Origin: an uncultured Christensenella sp. | GTDB lineage: Bacteria; Bacillota; Clostridia; Christensenellales; UBA3700 | Length of the DNA: 26,606 nt | Reading direction: 5' to 3' | Assembly (NCBI GenBank): GCA_910584635.1 | Contig: CAJUBA010000020.1 | Location: 1 to 26,606 of the forward strand | Made by a program: the position numbers and the translations under genes | The notes under the pieces: generated by a model | Told to the model about the DNA's origin: nothing | The model's database searches: none | Seen by the model: only the letters and a program-made list of their open reading frames with translations | In this document: positions 7,350 through 15,082 of the stretch, in pieces | How positions within the stretch are numbered: the first letter of the stretch is position 1 | Layout of the letters: every line of letters begins with the position of its first letter

Positions 7350-10300
7350 TGCTTACCTCCCGCGATATTTGCGAACTCTTCCACATCCACCTTTTTAACG
7401 TCGCGCGGCAATATCTTTCCCCGTTTGCATACGTTGGCGTAATTACAGTAACGGCAGGCTTTTACGACCTCGTCCCCGCCTATATTCAACGGCGATTTGG
7501 CTATGTATCCCTCTTCTATCTCTTTAGCCGATTTGCTTGTCAGACGCATTACGTAATCGCATACTTCGTCAAATCCGCGAGTATCCAATATCTCTCCCCG
7601 CTCCTGTCCGGCATATATTACTTCGCCCTGCCTGTCGACTTTTCTTTTAATGGGATAGACGTCGCTTTCAAACGCCCCGCCGTCGGCAAATCCCCCGTCA
7701 AGGTCGGCAAGAAATTCTTCCTCGCAATTTACGAATCCGCGGTGCATAAAACGCTTGCCCGATTTATCTCCGCTTTTGACGAATCTATTGTTCATAAGAA
7801 GATAGAACGCGCCTTGCGTCGTTATATCCCCGTTTTGTTTGAGCGCGTTTAGATATACAAAAAGTTGGATTCTGTCGCCGTAAAGAATATTGGACGGAGT
7901 GAAATCTATATTGTATTTGGATTTGTAGTCTATCACTATTACCCTATCCATATACCTGTCTATTCTGTCTATCACTCCCTCGAAATTCAATGTCCTGTAA
8001 CCGTTGTATATCTGCATACCTTTGAGATTGTGCGCATAAGGATACTTGGAGCCGAAAGAGGCTTCCAACATACTTGGACGAAACTTGGTAACGCTCATAT
8101 TCTTTACCAAATTCTTAATAGCGTAGGTCGCCTGCGCGATAAGTTGTTTCAGCGTCAGAGTATTTGCCGAATCGGAAAACATTACGCGGTAATCGGGATT
8201 CTCTTCGACCGCTTGCATAAATAGTTGCGGCGCGATAATTTGAATCTCTTCTTCGCTTTTATCCGCGCAATCGGTCAGACGGAAATATTTTTCCAACGTC
8301 GCGTGCAGCAATATACCCGTGTCTTTAACTTCGAGTCCGCTTATTTCTCGAGTTTTGAGTTTTAACACGTTTTCGTTAAAATGTAAAAACGGGCATTTGA
8401 AATACTTTTCGAATTGACTGACGGACGTGCGATTTCCGTTGAACATAACTTCGTTTGCTCCGCAAATGGAAGTTTCCTCTTTCAAGCCTTCAAGCAAAAA
8501 GTCGACATATTCTTTTCCTTTGTCTTTACAAGCGATAGCGTATAGAATATCTTCCGCTTCCAACGCTACGGAGTTGTTTTCCAAACCTCCGTTTTTAATC
8601 AAAGAATTTATATATAGAAGTTCTTGCAACGCGTTGCCTTTAGCCGAAACGTAAACGGCGTAATCTTGCTCGCTCCACTCTCTGTTGGGATATTTCGTCG
8701 TCTGCAACGGCATATTGAGAAGATCGCAAAGATATTTGAGCGCGGCGCCCGGTTGATTCTGCTCCCCGCCCGCTCCGCTCGAAGAGTAACTTATCCTAAG
8801 TCCTTTGCGCGCTCTCGTCATCATCATAAGAGTATTGAGCCTCTCTCTTCCGTTTCTGCGACGGCAGTCGGGTTGAACGTCTATACCCAGTTTTCCCCAA
8901 GCGGTATACTCTCTTTCCGATACTATTCCCGTATCGCTGTGTTCGGCGGGGAATTTGCCTGCAGACGCGCCTATGATATACATGTAATCGATATTTTCAT
9001 ATCTGCTTTCGCTGGTTTCTCCAATAAAAACGCTATCGAGATACAAAGGTATGTTGGACATATCCACGCTTTCTATAGCCGCCGTAAGTATGCCGTAATA
9101 CTCTTCCATATCCATAAAACTTTCGCCCAACATCGCGTCGCATCTGTCAAGAAGCAAGTTCAATTTGTTAAGCGATTGCAACGTTATCGAAGAAAGTTCC
9201 CCATAGCCTTGCTCACTCTGCCTCCCCGCCAATTTTTCAGTCTGCGCCGACGCTTGGCATACTTCGAGAAATTTTTTGCTTATGTTGACGAAGTCCCTGC
9301 CTTTTCCCTCTTTCAAATTAAAATGCGACAGCGTTTGCGCTACACGTTGACGCACCTTTTCGGCAATATCCCTAGTCTTTTCGTCGCCGAGAGTAAACGG
9401 GGATAGAAATCTGGTATACTCGACATTGTATTTAAGACAGTAATTTTCAAATACGCAAGCGTCTTTGTAATTTTCCGTTACAAAGGGTAGTTTCGCGTAC
9501 TCAATTACTTCCGCGCGGGCAAAATCTTCCTTTACCGCCCGTATCGCTCCGCACAAAGCCTTGCATACGCTTTGCGCCGAAAGCGGCTGTTTTATATCCG
9601 CGTAAAAAGGTATTCCGAAATTGTCGAAAACGCTTTTGATATAAGGCGAATAACTCGCGAAATCGCAACAAACAATCGCAACGTCTTTATATCTTACCCC
9701 TGAATTTCTGACAAGACGGTTTATCTCGCGCGCTACGCTTTTTACTTCCTGCGCTATATCCGAACAGGCGAACGCTTGAATTTTCCCGTCGCGCTCCCCT
9801 TGCATTTTTTTATAACTGTAAAGACCTTTATAGACCGTCAGCGCGTCGCCCGTCAATACTTGATTGGCATGAGAAATATTTACTCCTACTCCGCTCTCTT
9901 CCGCCAAAGATAAAAGTCTGTCTTTTACCTCGTAAGGGAAAATCTGCGAGTTGTCGCAGTCGGAATACAAAAGACTGATATAAGTATTCAAACTGTTCAA
10001 CATCAACGCTTTGACTATATCGTATTCGACGGCAGAAAAAGACATGAAATCGGAAATATATATATTGCAATCGCCGAGCGCTCCGTCATTTATCAATTCG
10101 GCAAGCGCTTGCAGTTTGCTTGTTCCGTCGGCGTATCCGTCTTGAAGAAATTCAACGTAACCTTTGTAAATCGTTACTATATCCTTGGTTTTGTCCGCTA
10201 TTCGTTTAGGAAGAAAGTCAATCGCTTCCGCCATTTTTTCTACGGAAACATTGCTGTTGCGAATTTGCGAAATCGCGGCGTATATATCGTTTGCAAAATC

Positions 10301-10621
10301 CGCGTTTTTGCCGAAATTGGCGAATCTTTTAAGATCTTTTTTATTGTCTTCTATGACCTTTCTGAGCAACATGATTTCCGACTGCTTGTCCAAAAGTCGC
10401 GATTTGCCTTTAAGTAGTTGATTGGCAAGCCTCGGGAAAGAAGTAACTTCTATATCGAAAGTGCCTTTTATATTCAAATATTCCAATACCGCTTTTTGAT
10501 AAGACAAAGAAAATCTGTCCGGAACGAAAAGAAGATGCTTTTTGGCTTGGGAACGCGAATTCTTAAGTTTTTCCAATATAGGAGCGCTGTCCAAAGTATT
10601 TGTCAGAATCAATTCTATCAT
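7340..10621 (-). CDS. addB: AddB, helicase-nuclease subunit B
   Basis: AddB is the second subunit of AddAB, with an inactivated helicase core used for Chi recognition and a nuclease domain. The 1093-residue protein starts MIELILTNTLDSAPI, where most AddB proteins carry a GxxGSGK(T/S) Walker A loop, so that loop is absent. A VPDRFSLSYQ block matches the family VPEQ region. The C-terminal nuclease has GVIDRIDRY and VIVIDYKS. Four Cys for the 4Fe-4S clasp are seen: one in YFKCPF and three in CRYCNYANVC. It is the first gene of addB-addA. There is no SD before the ATG. Instead, promoter spacing puts the transcription start on the A of ATG, so a leaderless mRNA is predicted. Confidence 0.95.
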   Translation of the reverse strand: MIELILTNTLDSAPILEKLKNSRSQAKKHLLFVPDRFSLSYQKAVLEYLNIKGTFDIEVTSFPRLANQLLKGKSRLLDKQSEIMLLRKVIEDNKKDLKRFANFGKNADFANDIYAAISQIRNSNVSVEKMAEAIDFLPKRIADKTKDIVTIYKGYVEFLQDGYADGTSKLQALAELINDGALGDCNIYISDFMSFSAVEYDIVKALMLNSLNTYISLLYSDCDNSQIFPYEVKDRLLSLAEESGVGVNISHANQVLTGDALTVYKGLYSYKKMQGERDGKIQAFACSDIAQEVKSVAREINRLVRNSGVRYKDVAIVCCDFASYSPYIKSVFDNFGIPFYADIKQPLSAQSVCKALCGAIRAVKEDFARAEVIEYAKLPFVTENYKDACVFENYCLKYNVEYTRFLSPFTLGDEKTRDIAEKVRQRVAQTLSHFNLKEGKGRDFVNISKKFLEVCQASAQTEKLAGRQSEQGYGELSSITLQSLNKLNLLLDRCDAMLGESFMDMEEYYGILTAAIESVDMSNIPLYLDSVFIGETSESRYENIDYMYIIGASAGKFPAEHSDTGIVSEREYTAWGKLGIDVQPDCRRRNGRERLNTLMMMTRARKGLRISYSSSGAGGEQNQPGAALKYLCDLLNMPLQTTKYPNREWSEQDYAVYVSAKGNALQELLYINSLIKNGGLENNSVALEAEDILYAIACKDKGKEYVDFLLEGLKEETSICGANEVMFNGNRTSVSQFEKYFKCPFLHFNENVLKLKTREISGLEVKDTGILLHATLEKYFRLTDCADKSEEEIQIIAPQLFMQAVEENPDYRVMFSDSANTLTLKQLIAQATYAIKNLVKNMSVTKFRPSMLEASFGSKYPYAHNLKGMQIYNGYRTLNFEGVIDRIDRYMDRVIVIDYKSKYNIDFTPSNILYGDRIQLFVYLNALKQNGDITTQGAFYLLMNNRFVKSGDKSGKRFMHRGFVNCEEEFLADLDGGFADGGAFESDVYPIKRKVDRQGEVIYAGQERGEILDTRGFDEVCDYVMRLTSKSAKEIEEGYIAKSPLNIGGDEVVKACRYCNYANVCKRGKILPRDVKKVDVEEFANIAGGKQCQ

Positions 10622-10627
10622 AATGAT

Positions 10628-10656
10628 ATTGTATCAATTTTCGGCTTTAATGGCAA
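10628..10656 (-). promoter_or_regulatory. Promoter of addBA, predicted leaderless
   Basis: The minus strand reads TTGCCA (10651-10656), 17-bp spacer, TACAAT (10628-10633), then exactly 6 nt before the addB ATG. The normal start distance therefore falls on the A of ATG. It is back to back with the promoter at 10676-10703. Between their -35 boxes lies a dyad, CAATAA-AAA-TTATTG (10664-10678). Confidence 0.65.
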
Positions 10657-10675
10657 TATATTACAATAAAAATTA

Positions 10676-10703
10676 TTGCAATTCCTCTTATTTGTGTTAT
10701 AAT
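10676..10703 (+). promoter_or_regulatory. Promoter of the 10713 lipoprotein gene, near-leaderless
   Basis: The plus strand reads TTGCAA (10676-10681), 16-bp spacer, consensus TATAAT (10698-10703). Only 9 nt separate the -10 from the ATG at 10713, so the 5' leader would be about 0-3 nt. No SD is present. Confidence 0.7.
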
Positions 10704-10712
10704 ATACTCATT

Positions 10713-11735
10713 ATGAAGAAGTCTTTAACTGTATTACTTGTAATTATCGTTATACTTACGTTCTCGCTTTCACTTGCGGGTTGCAACCAGTCTTTCGGCG
10801 CAAAAAACGTCAGAGAGCAGATTGAAAGCAACCTCGGTTGGCACCAAAGCGCGGACGAAGTTTGTCTTTACGACATATTCGACGGCGACGTCAACGTAGG
10901 AACGCACGCAAGCGAAATGTGTTACGTTTATAAAGAAGACGTTACCCTTTCTACTACGGTGGAAGATCAAAACCGTACGCTTGAAAACTTTTCGGGTTAC
11001 AAATTTCTTTCTCAAACTTACGCGGAAATCGACGGAGTCGTTTATGAAAAATATTCCGAAAGTTACGCGGATTTGAATTTGTCCCCCGCTTTGTCTTATA
11101 CCAAAGAAGTTACGTCCGATAAGTCCGTGGAAATAATAACTTCATACGACGCTAAACGTATAAACGCTACCTTTATTATAGACGGCGAAATAACCGAATC
11201 TTCCGTCAAATATAAAGCGGGCGCTATGCTTTACGACAATTCCTACGTATATCAATTTGCAAGAGCGACGGATTTAACTTCCGCGCTGTCCGTAAGTTTT
11301 CCTACCTACTCTCTTGCAAACGGAAGCGCGGATATCGCAAAATCCAATTTTACTATGTCTTATCTGTCGGGAATCAACGCGTTGTTGGACAACGATTTCT
11401 TACTTGAAAGACAGTTTGTCGAAAGCCAAGGAGAAAGTTCAGAAAGTTCGGAAGGCGCGTTTGACGAAAAGAATCCCGTTAAGGAAGAAACCGACGAGGA
11501 AGGAAACGTTACAATCACCTATCCGTTTACAAAAACTTCTACAATTCCTTCATATAAATGTACGTTTACAAACGTCGACTCTGCTTTGGTAAGAGGAAGC
11601 GTCTCCTGTTGCATAGCGGCAAATCCTATTAAGATGCCGGACGGCGACAGATTCTCAAAACGCGTAGTCGTCATGATTCAAGAGGGAAAAATGACCTACA
11701 AACTCAAATCGGTAAAATACACACTTAAAATATAG
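10713..11735 (+). CDS. Predicted lipoprotein of unknown function (340 aa)
   Basis: The N-terminus MKKSLTVLLVIIVILTFSLS followed by LAGC is a lipoprotein signal peptide with lipobox LAGC, so cleavage and lipidation are expected at C24, anchoring the protein outside the cell. The mature part of about 317 residues is mostly beta-type with Thr, Ser and Tyr, and has an acidic Ser/Glu-rich linker (SQGESSESSEG) at about 239-265. Two adjacent Cys lie near residue 300. I recognise no domain. The ATG at 10713 is chosen because the signal peptide starts there and a promoter lies just upstream. A longer in-frame reading from 10542 overlaps addB and lacks a signal. A terminator follows at 11752. Confidence 0.85.
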   Translation: MKKSLTVLLVIIVILTFSLSLAGCNQSFGAKNVREQIESNLGWHQSADEVCLYDIFDGDVNVGTHASEMCYVYKEDVTLSTTVEDQNRTLENFSGYKFLSQTYAEIDGVVYEKYSESYADLNLSPALSYTKEVTSDKSVEIITSYDAKRINATFIIDGEITESSVKYKAGAMLYDNSYVYQFARATDLTSALSVSFPTYSLANGSADIAKSNFTMSYLSGINALLDNDFLLERQFVESQGESSESSEGAFDEKNPVKEETDEEGNVTITYPFTKTSTIPSYKCTFTNVDSALVRGSVSCCIAANPIKMPDGDRFSKRVVVMIQEGKMTYKLKSVKYTLKI

Positions 11736-11751
11736 AAATACAGTAAAATTT

Positions 11752-11783
11752 AAGACGTCGCAGTAAGCGGCGTCTTTTTTATT
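11752..11783 (+). terminator. Intrinsic terminator after the 10713 lipoprotein
   Basis: GACGTCGC (754-761 of the 11 kb) pairs with GCGGCGTC (767-774) with one wobble, loop AGTAA, followed by six T. Confidence 0.88.
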
Positions 11784-11829
11784 TCATTTTTGCCTGTTGC
11801 CCGCATATAATAAACGGGAGAATATAATA

Positions 11830-12759
11830 ATGGCAAAACTGTTTTTCGACAAACCAAAAGGCATTATTCTGATAAACGGAAAAAAATGCGATTCCAACCG
11901 CGCCGAAGTAGGAAAAATATTCTGTATAGAATATATCCCCTACGACCCGTCGTTTAATAGAATAAGTTATGCGTGCGAAAATAAAATACGCAGCGTGAAA
12001 GAACTGTGTTTTATCAAACACGGCAAAGACTATATAGTAAAATTCTGTCCGACAAAAAAACCTATTTGCGAAGATGAAGAGACTTATCTTCAACTCTACT
12101 CCGAATGCCGAGATTATCCGTTGCACTGTTTGAGTTGCAAATGCAAAGACAATCACAAAATAGTTGTAGAAACGGAAAGCGAGATACATTACATAAGCGT
12201 TCCCTCTCGCGTGGATTCGTGTTCGTTCAAATCCGCCCCGTTGGAAAAAGGACAACTGTTAAGCGTTTTCGCCAAACTTGGCAACGGCAAAACTTTCGTC
12301 TGCGCTCTGCATTATCTAGACGACTATACCCCGCTTCTTTCTCTGTATTGCGACGAAGTATACTGCGAAGAAGACGGCATTACGGTTTGCGATTATCTAG
12401 ACGATACTATGGCTAGAAAATGCGTGCGCAAAATATCATTTTGCTGCGACGGCTTCGCTGAAATAAGCAGGCATTTCGAATACGCCCAATATCATCGTTA
12501 CGCCGACGAACTGATACCTTACGTCTTCCTCGAAAGTCTTAACTGCGGCGACGAAGACTGCGCTCGCGGTTGCGTTTCGTACACGCTTAAAGACTTTGAC
12601 TGCCATACGTTTTTCGGCGACTTCATAGAAATATGCGACTGCTTGGAATACAGACCTTACGTGGTAACTCTTATATATTCCTCAGAAGAGGGATTCTATA
12701 CGAGGACGTACAAATTTGCGGTAAGCAACGGAAAAATTATAAAAGTCAATCTCTTGTAA
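11830..12759 (+). CDS. Cysteine-rich protein of unknown function (309 aa)
   Basis: I do not recognise this protein. It has about 24 Cys in 309 residues, spread along the chain, with clusters at CLSCKC (about 107-112), FCC, CGDEDCARGC and CDC. There is no signal peptide or membrane helix, so it is probably cytoplasmic, where the Cys could bind metal. The spacing does not match a standard zinc-finger or ferredoxin array. His is also frequent. The C-terminal 40 residues look beta-rich. ATG at 11830 is preceded by GGGAG 9 nt away. A TATAAT at 11806-11811 would give a leader of only about 12 nt. An 11-residue upstream extension from TTG at 11797 lacks support. Neighbouring genes give no clue to function. 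Confidence 0.75.
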   Translation: MAKLFFDKPKGIILINGKKCDSNRAEVGKIFCIEYIPYDPSFNRISYACENKIRSVKELCFIKHGKDYIVKFCPTKKPICEDEETYLQLYSECRDYPLHCLSCKCKDNHKIVVETESEIHYISVPSRVDSCSFKSAPLEKGQLLSVFAKLGNGKTFVCALHYLDDYTPLLSLYCDEVYCEEDGITVCDYLDDTMARKCVRKISFCCDGFAEISRHFEYAQYHRYADELIPYVFLESLNCGDEDCARGCVSYTLKDFDCHTFFGDFIEICDCLEYRPYVVTLIYSSEEGFYTRTYKFAVSNGKIIKVNLL

Positions 12760-12775
12760 AATTATTACGCGTTTA

Positions 12776-12804
12776 TTGCGTATACTTCTTTTATATGCTA
12801 TAAT
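12776..12804 (+). promoter_or_regulatory. Extended -10 promoter of the yugP-like gene
   Basis: TTGCGT (12776-12781), 17-bp spacer, TATAAT (12799-12804) with TGC directly before it, the extended -10 form. The start is expected near 12811, about 23 nt before the TTG start codon. Confidence 0.75.
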
Positions 12805-12833
12805 AATTTTATCATATAAACGGAGTCAAAATA

Positions 12834-13559
12834 TTGGAAATTATAATTATTGTACTCGCTTGCATGTCTTTGCCGCTGATGATAGCAATGGTATTTGCAA
12901 GTTTGTCTGTAAAAACAGTTTTTTCAAAATACAACGGAGTAACCGCGTCATGCGGTTTGACAGCCAAGGAAGTAGCAAGACAGATTTTGGACGCAAACGG
13001 ACTTTACACCGTTCAAATATCGTCGTGTCGCGGAGTACTGAGCGATCATTACAATCCGCGTAACAATACGGTATATCTGTCGCAGGCAACGATTGACAGC
13101 AATTCAGTCGCCGCTATAAGCGTTGCCGCTCACGAAGTAGGACACGCTATCCAACACGCCGAAGGATACGCTCCCATAAAATTTCGATCTGCTCTCGTTC
13201 CGATAGTCAACTTTACATCTCGACTGATAACGCCTTTTTTGCTACTAGGCATACTCTTTGAATTTATTGCTATCTTCACTGTAAACGTATCTAATATATT
13301 TTATATGGTAGCGCTTATATGCTACGCGTTTTACTGTCTGTTTACTTTCGTTACTCTTCCTTGCGAATACAACGCCAGCAATCGAGCAAAAGATCAACTG
13401 TCCGAGTTGGGAATACTTGCCGACGACGAAATCGCAATAGCGGGAAAGGTTTTGAACAAAGCCGCTCAAACTTATCTTTTATCTTTCCTCTACTCTCTTA
13501 CTCAAGTCGCAAGAATACTTCTTATGATATTGGCTTCGAGAAGGAACAACAACCGATAA
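12834..13559 (+). CDS. yugP: YugP-type membrane zinc metallopeptidase
   Basis: The 241-residue membrane protein belongs to the neutral zinc metallopeptidase family typified by YugP. An N-terminal hydrophobic helix (3-24) is followed by a soluble part with the zinc and catalytic motif HEVGHAIQ (100-107). Conserved features around it are LSDHYNP and NTVYLSQ. Two further hydrophobic segments span about 127-168, and the conserved LPCEYNASNRA loop follows. The start is TTG at 12834, with SD GGAG 8 nt upstream; no ATG precedes the first helix. The physiological substrate in this family is not established. It is convergent with rplI across a bidirectional terminator. Length is close to the family norm of about 230. 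Confidence 0.92.
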   Translation: MEIIIIVLACMSLPLMIAMVFASLSVKTVFSKYNGVTASCGLTAKEVARQILDANGLYTVQISSCRGVLSDHYNPRNNTVYLSQATIDSNSVAAISVAAHEVGHAIQHAEGYAPIKFRSALVPIVNFTSRLITPFLLLGILFEFIAIFTVNVSNIFYMVALICYAFYCLFTFVTLPCEYNASNRAKDQLSELGILADDEIAIAGKVLNKAAQTYLLSFLYSLTQVARILLMILASRRNNNR

Positions 13560-13576
13560 TATAATATTAAAATACA

Positions 13577-13606
13577 AATCCCCCGATACTTCGGGGGATT
13601 ATTATT
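13577..13606. terminator. Bidirectional terminator between yugP and rplI
   Basis: A perfect 10-bp stem, AATCCCCCGA / TCGGGGGATT with loop TACT, lies between the two convergent stops. T-rich bases follow on each strand. Confidence 0.85.
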
Positions 13607-13632
13607 TTCATTAGAATTGTAGATTCATGCTA

Positions 13633-14091
13633 TCATTCTTTATCCGCGTCGTCGGGACAAACCGCGACTTTGATAATCGCGTTTACGCCCGCGTATACTT
13701 TTATTTCTACGTCAAACACGCCCGCGCTTTTGATTGAATCTTTCAAATTTATTTTCTTTTTGTCTATATCGTAACCCAAATTAGAAAGTTCCTGAGATAT
13801 TTCCTTGGAAGTTACCGCTCCGAAAGGTTTGCCGTTTTCTCCGAACTTAATAGCGATTCTGACCGTTTTTCCTTTAAGCGATTCTGCCGTCGCAACCGCT
13901 TCTTCATACTCTTTTTGTTTTTGACGCGCAATCGAAGCGTTCTTTTGATTGGTTTCGTTTATGACGCTTGCGGTTGCCTGTTGGGCCAAGCCTTTCTTCA
14001 TTAGAAAGTTGCGGGCATAACCGTCGTTTACTTCGACTATATCGCCCTTTTTGCCAACGGTTTTCACGTCTTTAAGCAATAATACTTTCAT
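13633..14091 (-). CDS. rplI: 50S ribosomal protein L9
   Basis: This 152-residue protein begins MKVLLLKDVKTVGKKGDIVE and continues VNDGYARNFL, the rRNA-binding L9 N-terminal domain. A long connecting helix rich in Gln, Lys and Glu follows (about 40-75), then the second globular domain with FGENGKPFGAVTSKEI. Length is normal. ATG has SD AGAGGTG 5 nt upstream. In many Bacillota rplI sits beside the DHH-family gdpP and dnaB; here neither neighbour is present, and the gene stands alone facing yugP. Confidence 0.97.
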   Translation of the reverse strand: MKVLLLKDVKTVGKKGDIVEVNDGYARNFLMKKGLAQQATASVINETNQKNASIARQKQKEYEEAVATAESLKGKTVRIAIKFGENGKPFGAVTSKEISQELSNLGYDIDKKKINLKDSIKSAGVFDVEIKVYAGVNAIIKVAVCPDDADKE

Positions 14092-14160
14092 ACTTCACCT
14101 CTTCTATTTTCTTTATTTTAACACATAAATCCTCGCTATGCAATAAGAATGCTCTACTTC

Positions 14161-14190
14161 GCATAATAAAGCGAGTAAATGACAATACTA
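14161..14190 (+). promoter_or_regulatory. Possible sigma-G-like promoter of the DUF1540 gene
   Basis: GCATA (14161-14165), 18-bp gap, AATACTA (14184-14190) resembles the late-forespore sigma-G pattern (roughly GHATR / CATNHTA, 17-18 bp apart) with one mismatch at the first -10 base. AT-rich DNA gives such matches by chance, so this is only a candidate. Confidence 0.25.
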
Positions 14191-14219
14191 TCATTGAAAA
14201 TAAAATCAGGAGGTATCGT

Positions 14220-14534
14220 ATGTCGGGACTTAAATGCACAACGCGCAACTGCGAACATAATTGCAACTGCCACTGTAACGCAGGCGTAATTTTCATAGGC
14301 AAAAACGGCGCGTGCAAAACCAAACAAAAACGCGAATACGGCGTGCTTGAACAGGAAAAGACAAACATAGAAGCGGCAAAAGATTTCGATTTCAACGAAA
14401 ACGACCAAGTCTGTATTCAATGCGACAGTACCAAATGCTGTTACAATTACAACAACTCGTGCTGTTCTCAAATCGTAAACGTTGCCGACGGCATTATGCG
14501 CACAAAGTGTTATACCAAGCGCGTAGAAAAATAA
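14220..14534 (+). CDS. Two-module DUF1540 Cys-rich protein (104 aa)
   Basis: Two Cys-rich modules of the DUF1540 type are seen. The first covers about 5-35 (LKCTTRNCEHNCNCHCNAG and GACKT). The second covers about 64-100 (VCIQCDSTKCCYNYNN, then C-S-Q-I and KCYTK). The repeating N-C-x-(Y/H)-N pattern with spaced Cys suggests metal binding. Small DUF1540 proteins are common in spore-forming Clostridia; their function is not established. ATG at 14220 has a strong SD (AGGAGG, 6 nt away). The gene ends before the bidirectional terminator at 14588. It is probably a cytoplasmic or spore-associated protein; there is no signal peptide. Confidence 0.8.
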   Translation: MSGLKCTTRNCEHNCNCHCNAGVIFIGKNGACKTKQKREYGVLEQEKTNIEAAKDFDFNENDQVCIQCDSTKCCYNYNNSCCSQIVNVADGIMRTKCYTKRVEK

Positions 14535-14587
14535 TTCTTTGCATAGAATTATTTGTTGCATTAAACATTATTAAAAAATTAATAGCA

Positions 14588-14615
14588 AAAAGCGGTTGAA
14601 TCTTCAACCGCTTTT
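14588..14615. terminator. Bidirectional terminator between the DUF1540 gene and the 23-aa peptide gene
   Basis: AAAAGCGGTTGAA (14588-14600) pairs perfectly with TTCAACCGCTTTT (14603-14615). It lies 54 nt after the DUF1540 stop on the plus strand and 33 nt after the peptide stop on the minus strand, so it can serve both convergent genes. Confidence 0.85.
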
Positions 14616-14647
14616 CGCATTATATTTATATTTACTGTTATATGTAC

Positions 14648-14719
14648 TTAATGCCGAGAGAAAAAGCATACAATTGACAACATTAATACAAAAAAAGTTG
14701 TTGATATTTTTCTTTTCAT
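14648..14719 (-). CDS. Small hydrophobic peptide (23 aa), divergent from an XRE regulator
   Basis: The minus strand encodes MKRKISTTFFVLMLSIVCFF plus SRH, then TAA. A basic start is followed by a hydrophobic helix of about 15 residues, like a signal or membrane peptide. The support for a real gene is a very strong SD (AAAGGAG, 14727-14733, 7 nt from ATG), an operator-bearing divergent promoter region, and a terminator 33 nt after the stop. It could be a membrane peptide, a type-I-like toxin, a secreted signal precursor controlled by the neighbouring XRE protein, or the leftover signal peptide of a decayed gene. No homologue can be named from the sequence. Confidence 0.6.
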   Translation of the reverse strand: MKRKISTTFFVLMLSIVCFFSRH

Positions 14720-14744
14720 AAGATTTCTCCTTTCTTCTTTTTAT

Positions 14745-14773
14745 TAAGTTTAACACTAAATTTAGTGTAAAAT
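14745..14773. promoter_or_regulatory. Divergent control region with a 16-bp palindromic operator
   Basis: ACACTAAATTTAGTGT (14753-14768) is a perfect palindrome midway between the peptide gene and the XRE gene. For the XRE gene a -10-like TAAAAT (14768-14773) lies exactly 6 nt before ATG, so the palindrome sits between a weak -35 and the -10, the classic place for repression. For the peptide gene, TTTACA (14766-14771, minus) could be a -35. The XRE protein encoded next door is the natural candidate binder. Confidence 0.6.
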
Positions 14774-14779
14774 TATTAT

Positions 14780-15004
14780 ATGAGTACGTTTGGCAAAAAT
14801 TTGAAAAATTTGCGCAATCTTAATAAAATGAATCAAAGGGAATTCGCTTTGAAAATGAATACTTCACAACAACGCGTCAGCGAGTGGGAATGCGATAAAG
14901 TCGAGCCGTCCTTATACAATATTATAAAAATAATTAACGTTCTCGACACTACGTTTGAAGAACTGACTGAAGGGATTTCTGTAGACAACAATTTGCAAGA
15001 TTAA
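14780..15004 (+). CDS. Small XRE-family HTH regulator (74 aa)
   Basis: This is a single Cro/CI-type helix-turn-helix domain. Residues about 18-37 (MNQREFALKMNTSQQRVSEW) form the helix-turn-helix with Q19 and the recognition helix, and PSLYNIIKIINVLDTTFEEL (44-63) is the usual C-terminal helical half. It has no effector domain. No SD precedes the ATG, and the -10-like TAAAAT ends 6 nt before it, so a leaderless mRNA is likely. It is divergent from the 23-residue peptide gene, with a palindrome between them, so it probably represses itself and the peptide. A terminator shared with the convergent spoIIQ-like gene follows at 15054. Confidence 0.88.
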   Translation: MSTFGKNLKNLRNLNKMNQREFALKMNTSQQRVSEWECDKVEPSLYNIIKIINVLDTTFEELTEGISVDNNLQD

Positions 15005-15053
15005 AAACTAAATTTTTTCTCTGATTGCAATCTTAATAAGTACAACAAGAAAA

Positions 15054-15082
15054 CGGACGGAATTATTTCCGTCCGAATTTTC
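15054..15082. terminator. Bidirectional terminator between the XRE and SpoIIQ-like genes
   Basis: CGGACGGAA (15054-15062) pairs perfectly with TTCCGTCCG (15067-15075), loop TTAT. T-rich runs follow on both strands (AATTTTCTT on plus, TTTTCTTG on minus). Confidence 0.88.

Noticed and set aside
10542..10712. Longer start of the lipoprotein gene
   Set aside because: It would overlap addB on the other strand, bury the signal peptide and begin upstream of a consensus promoter.
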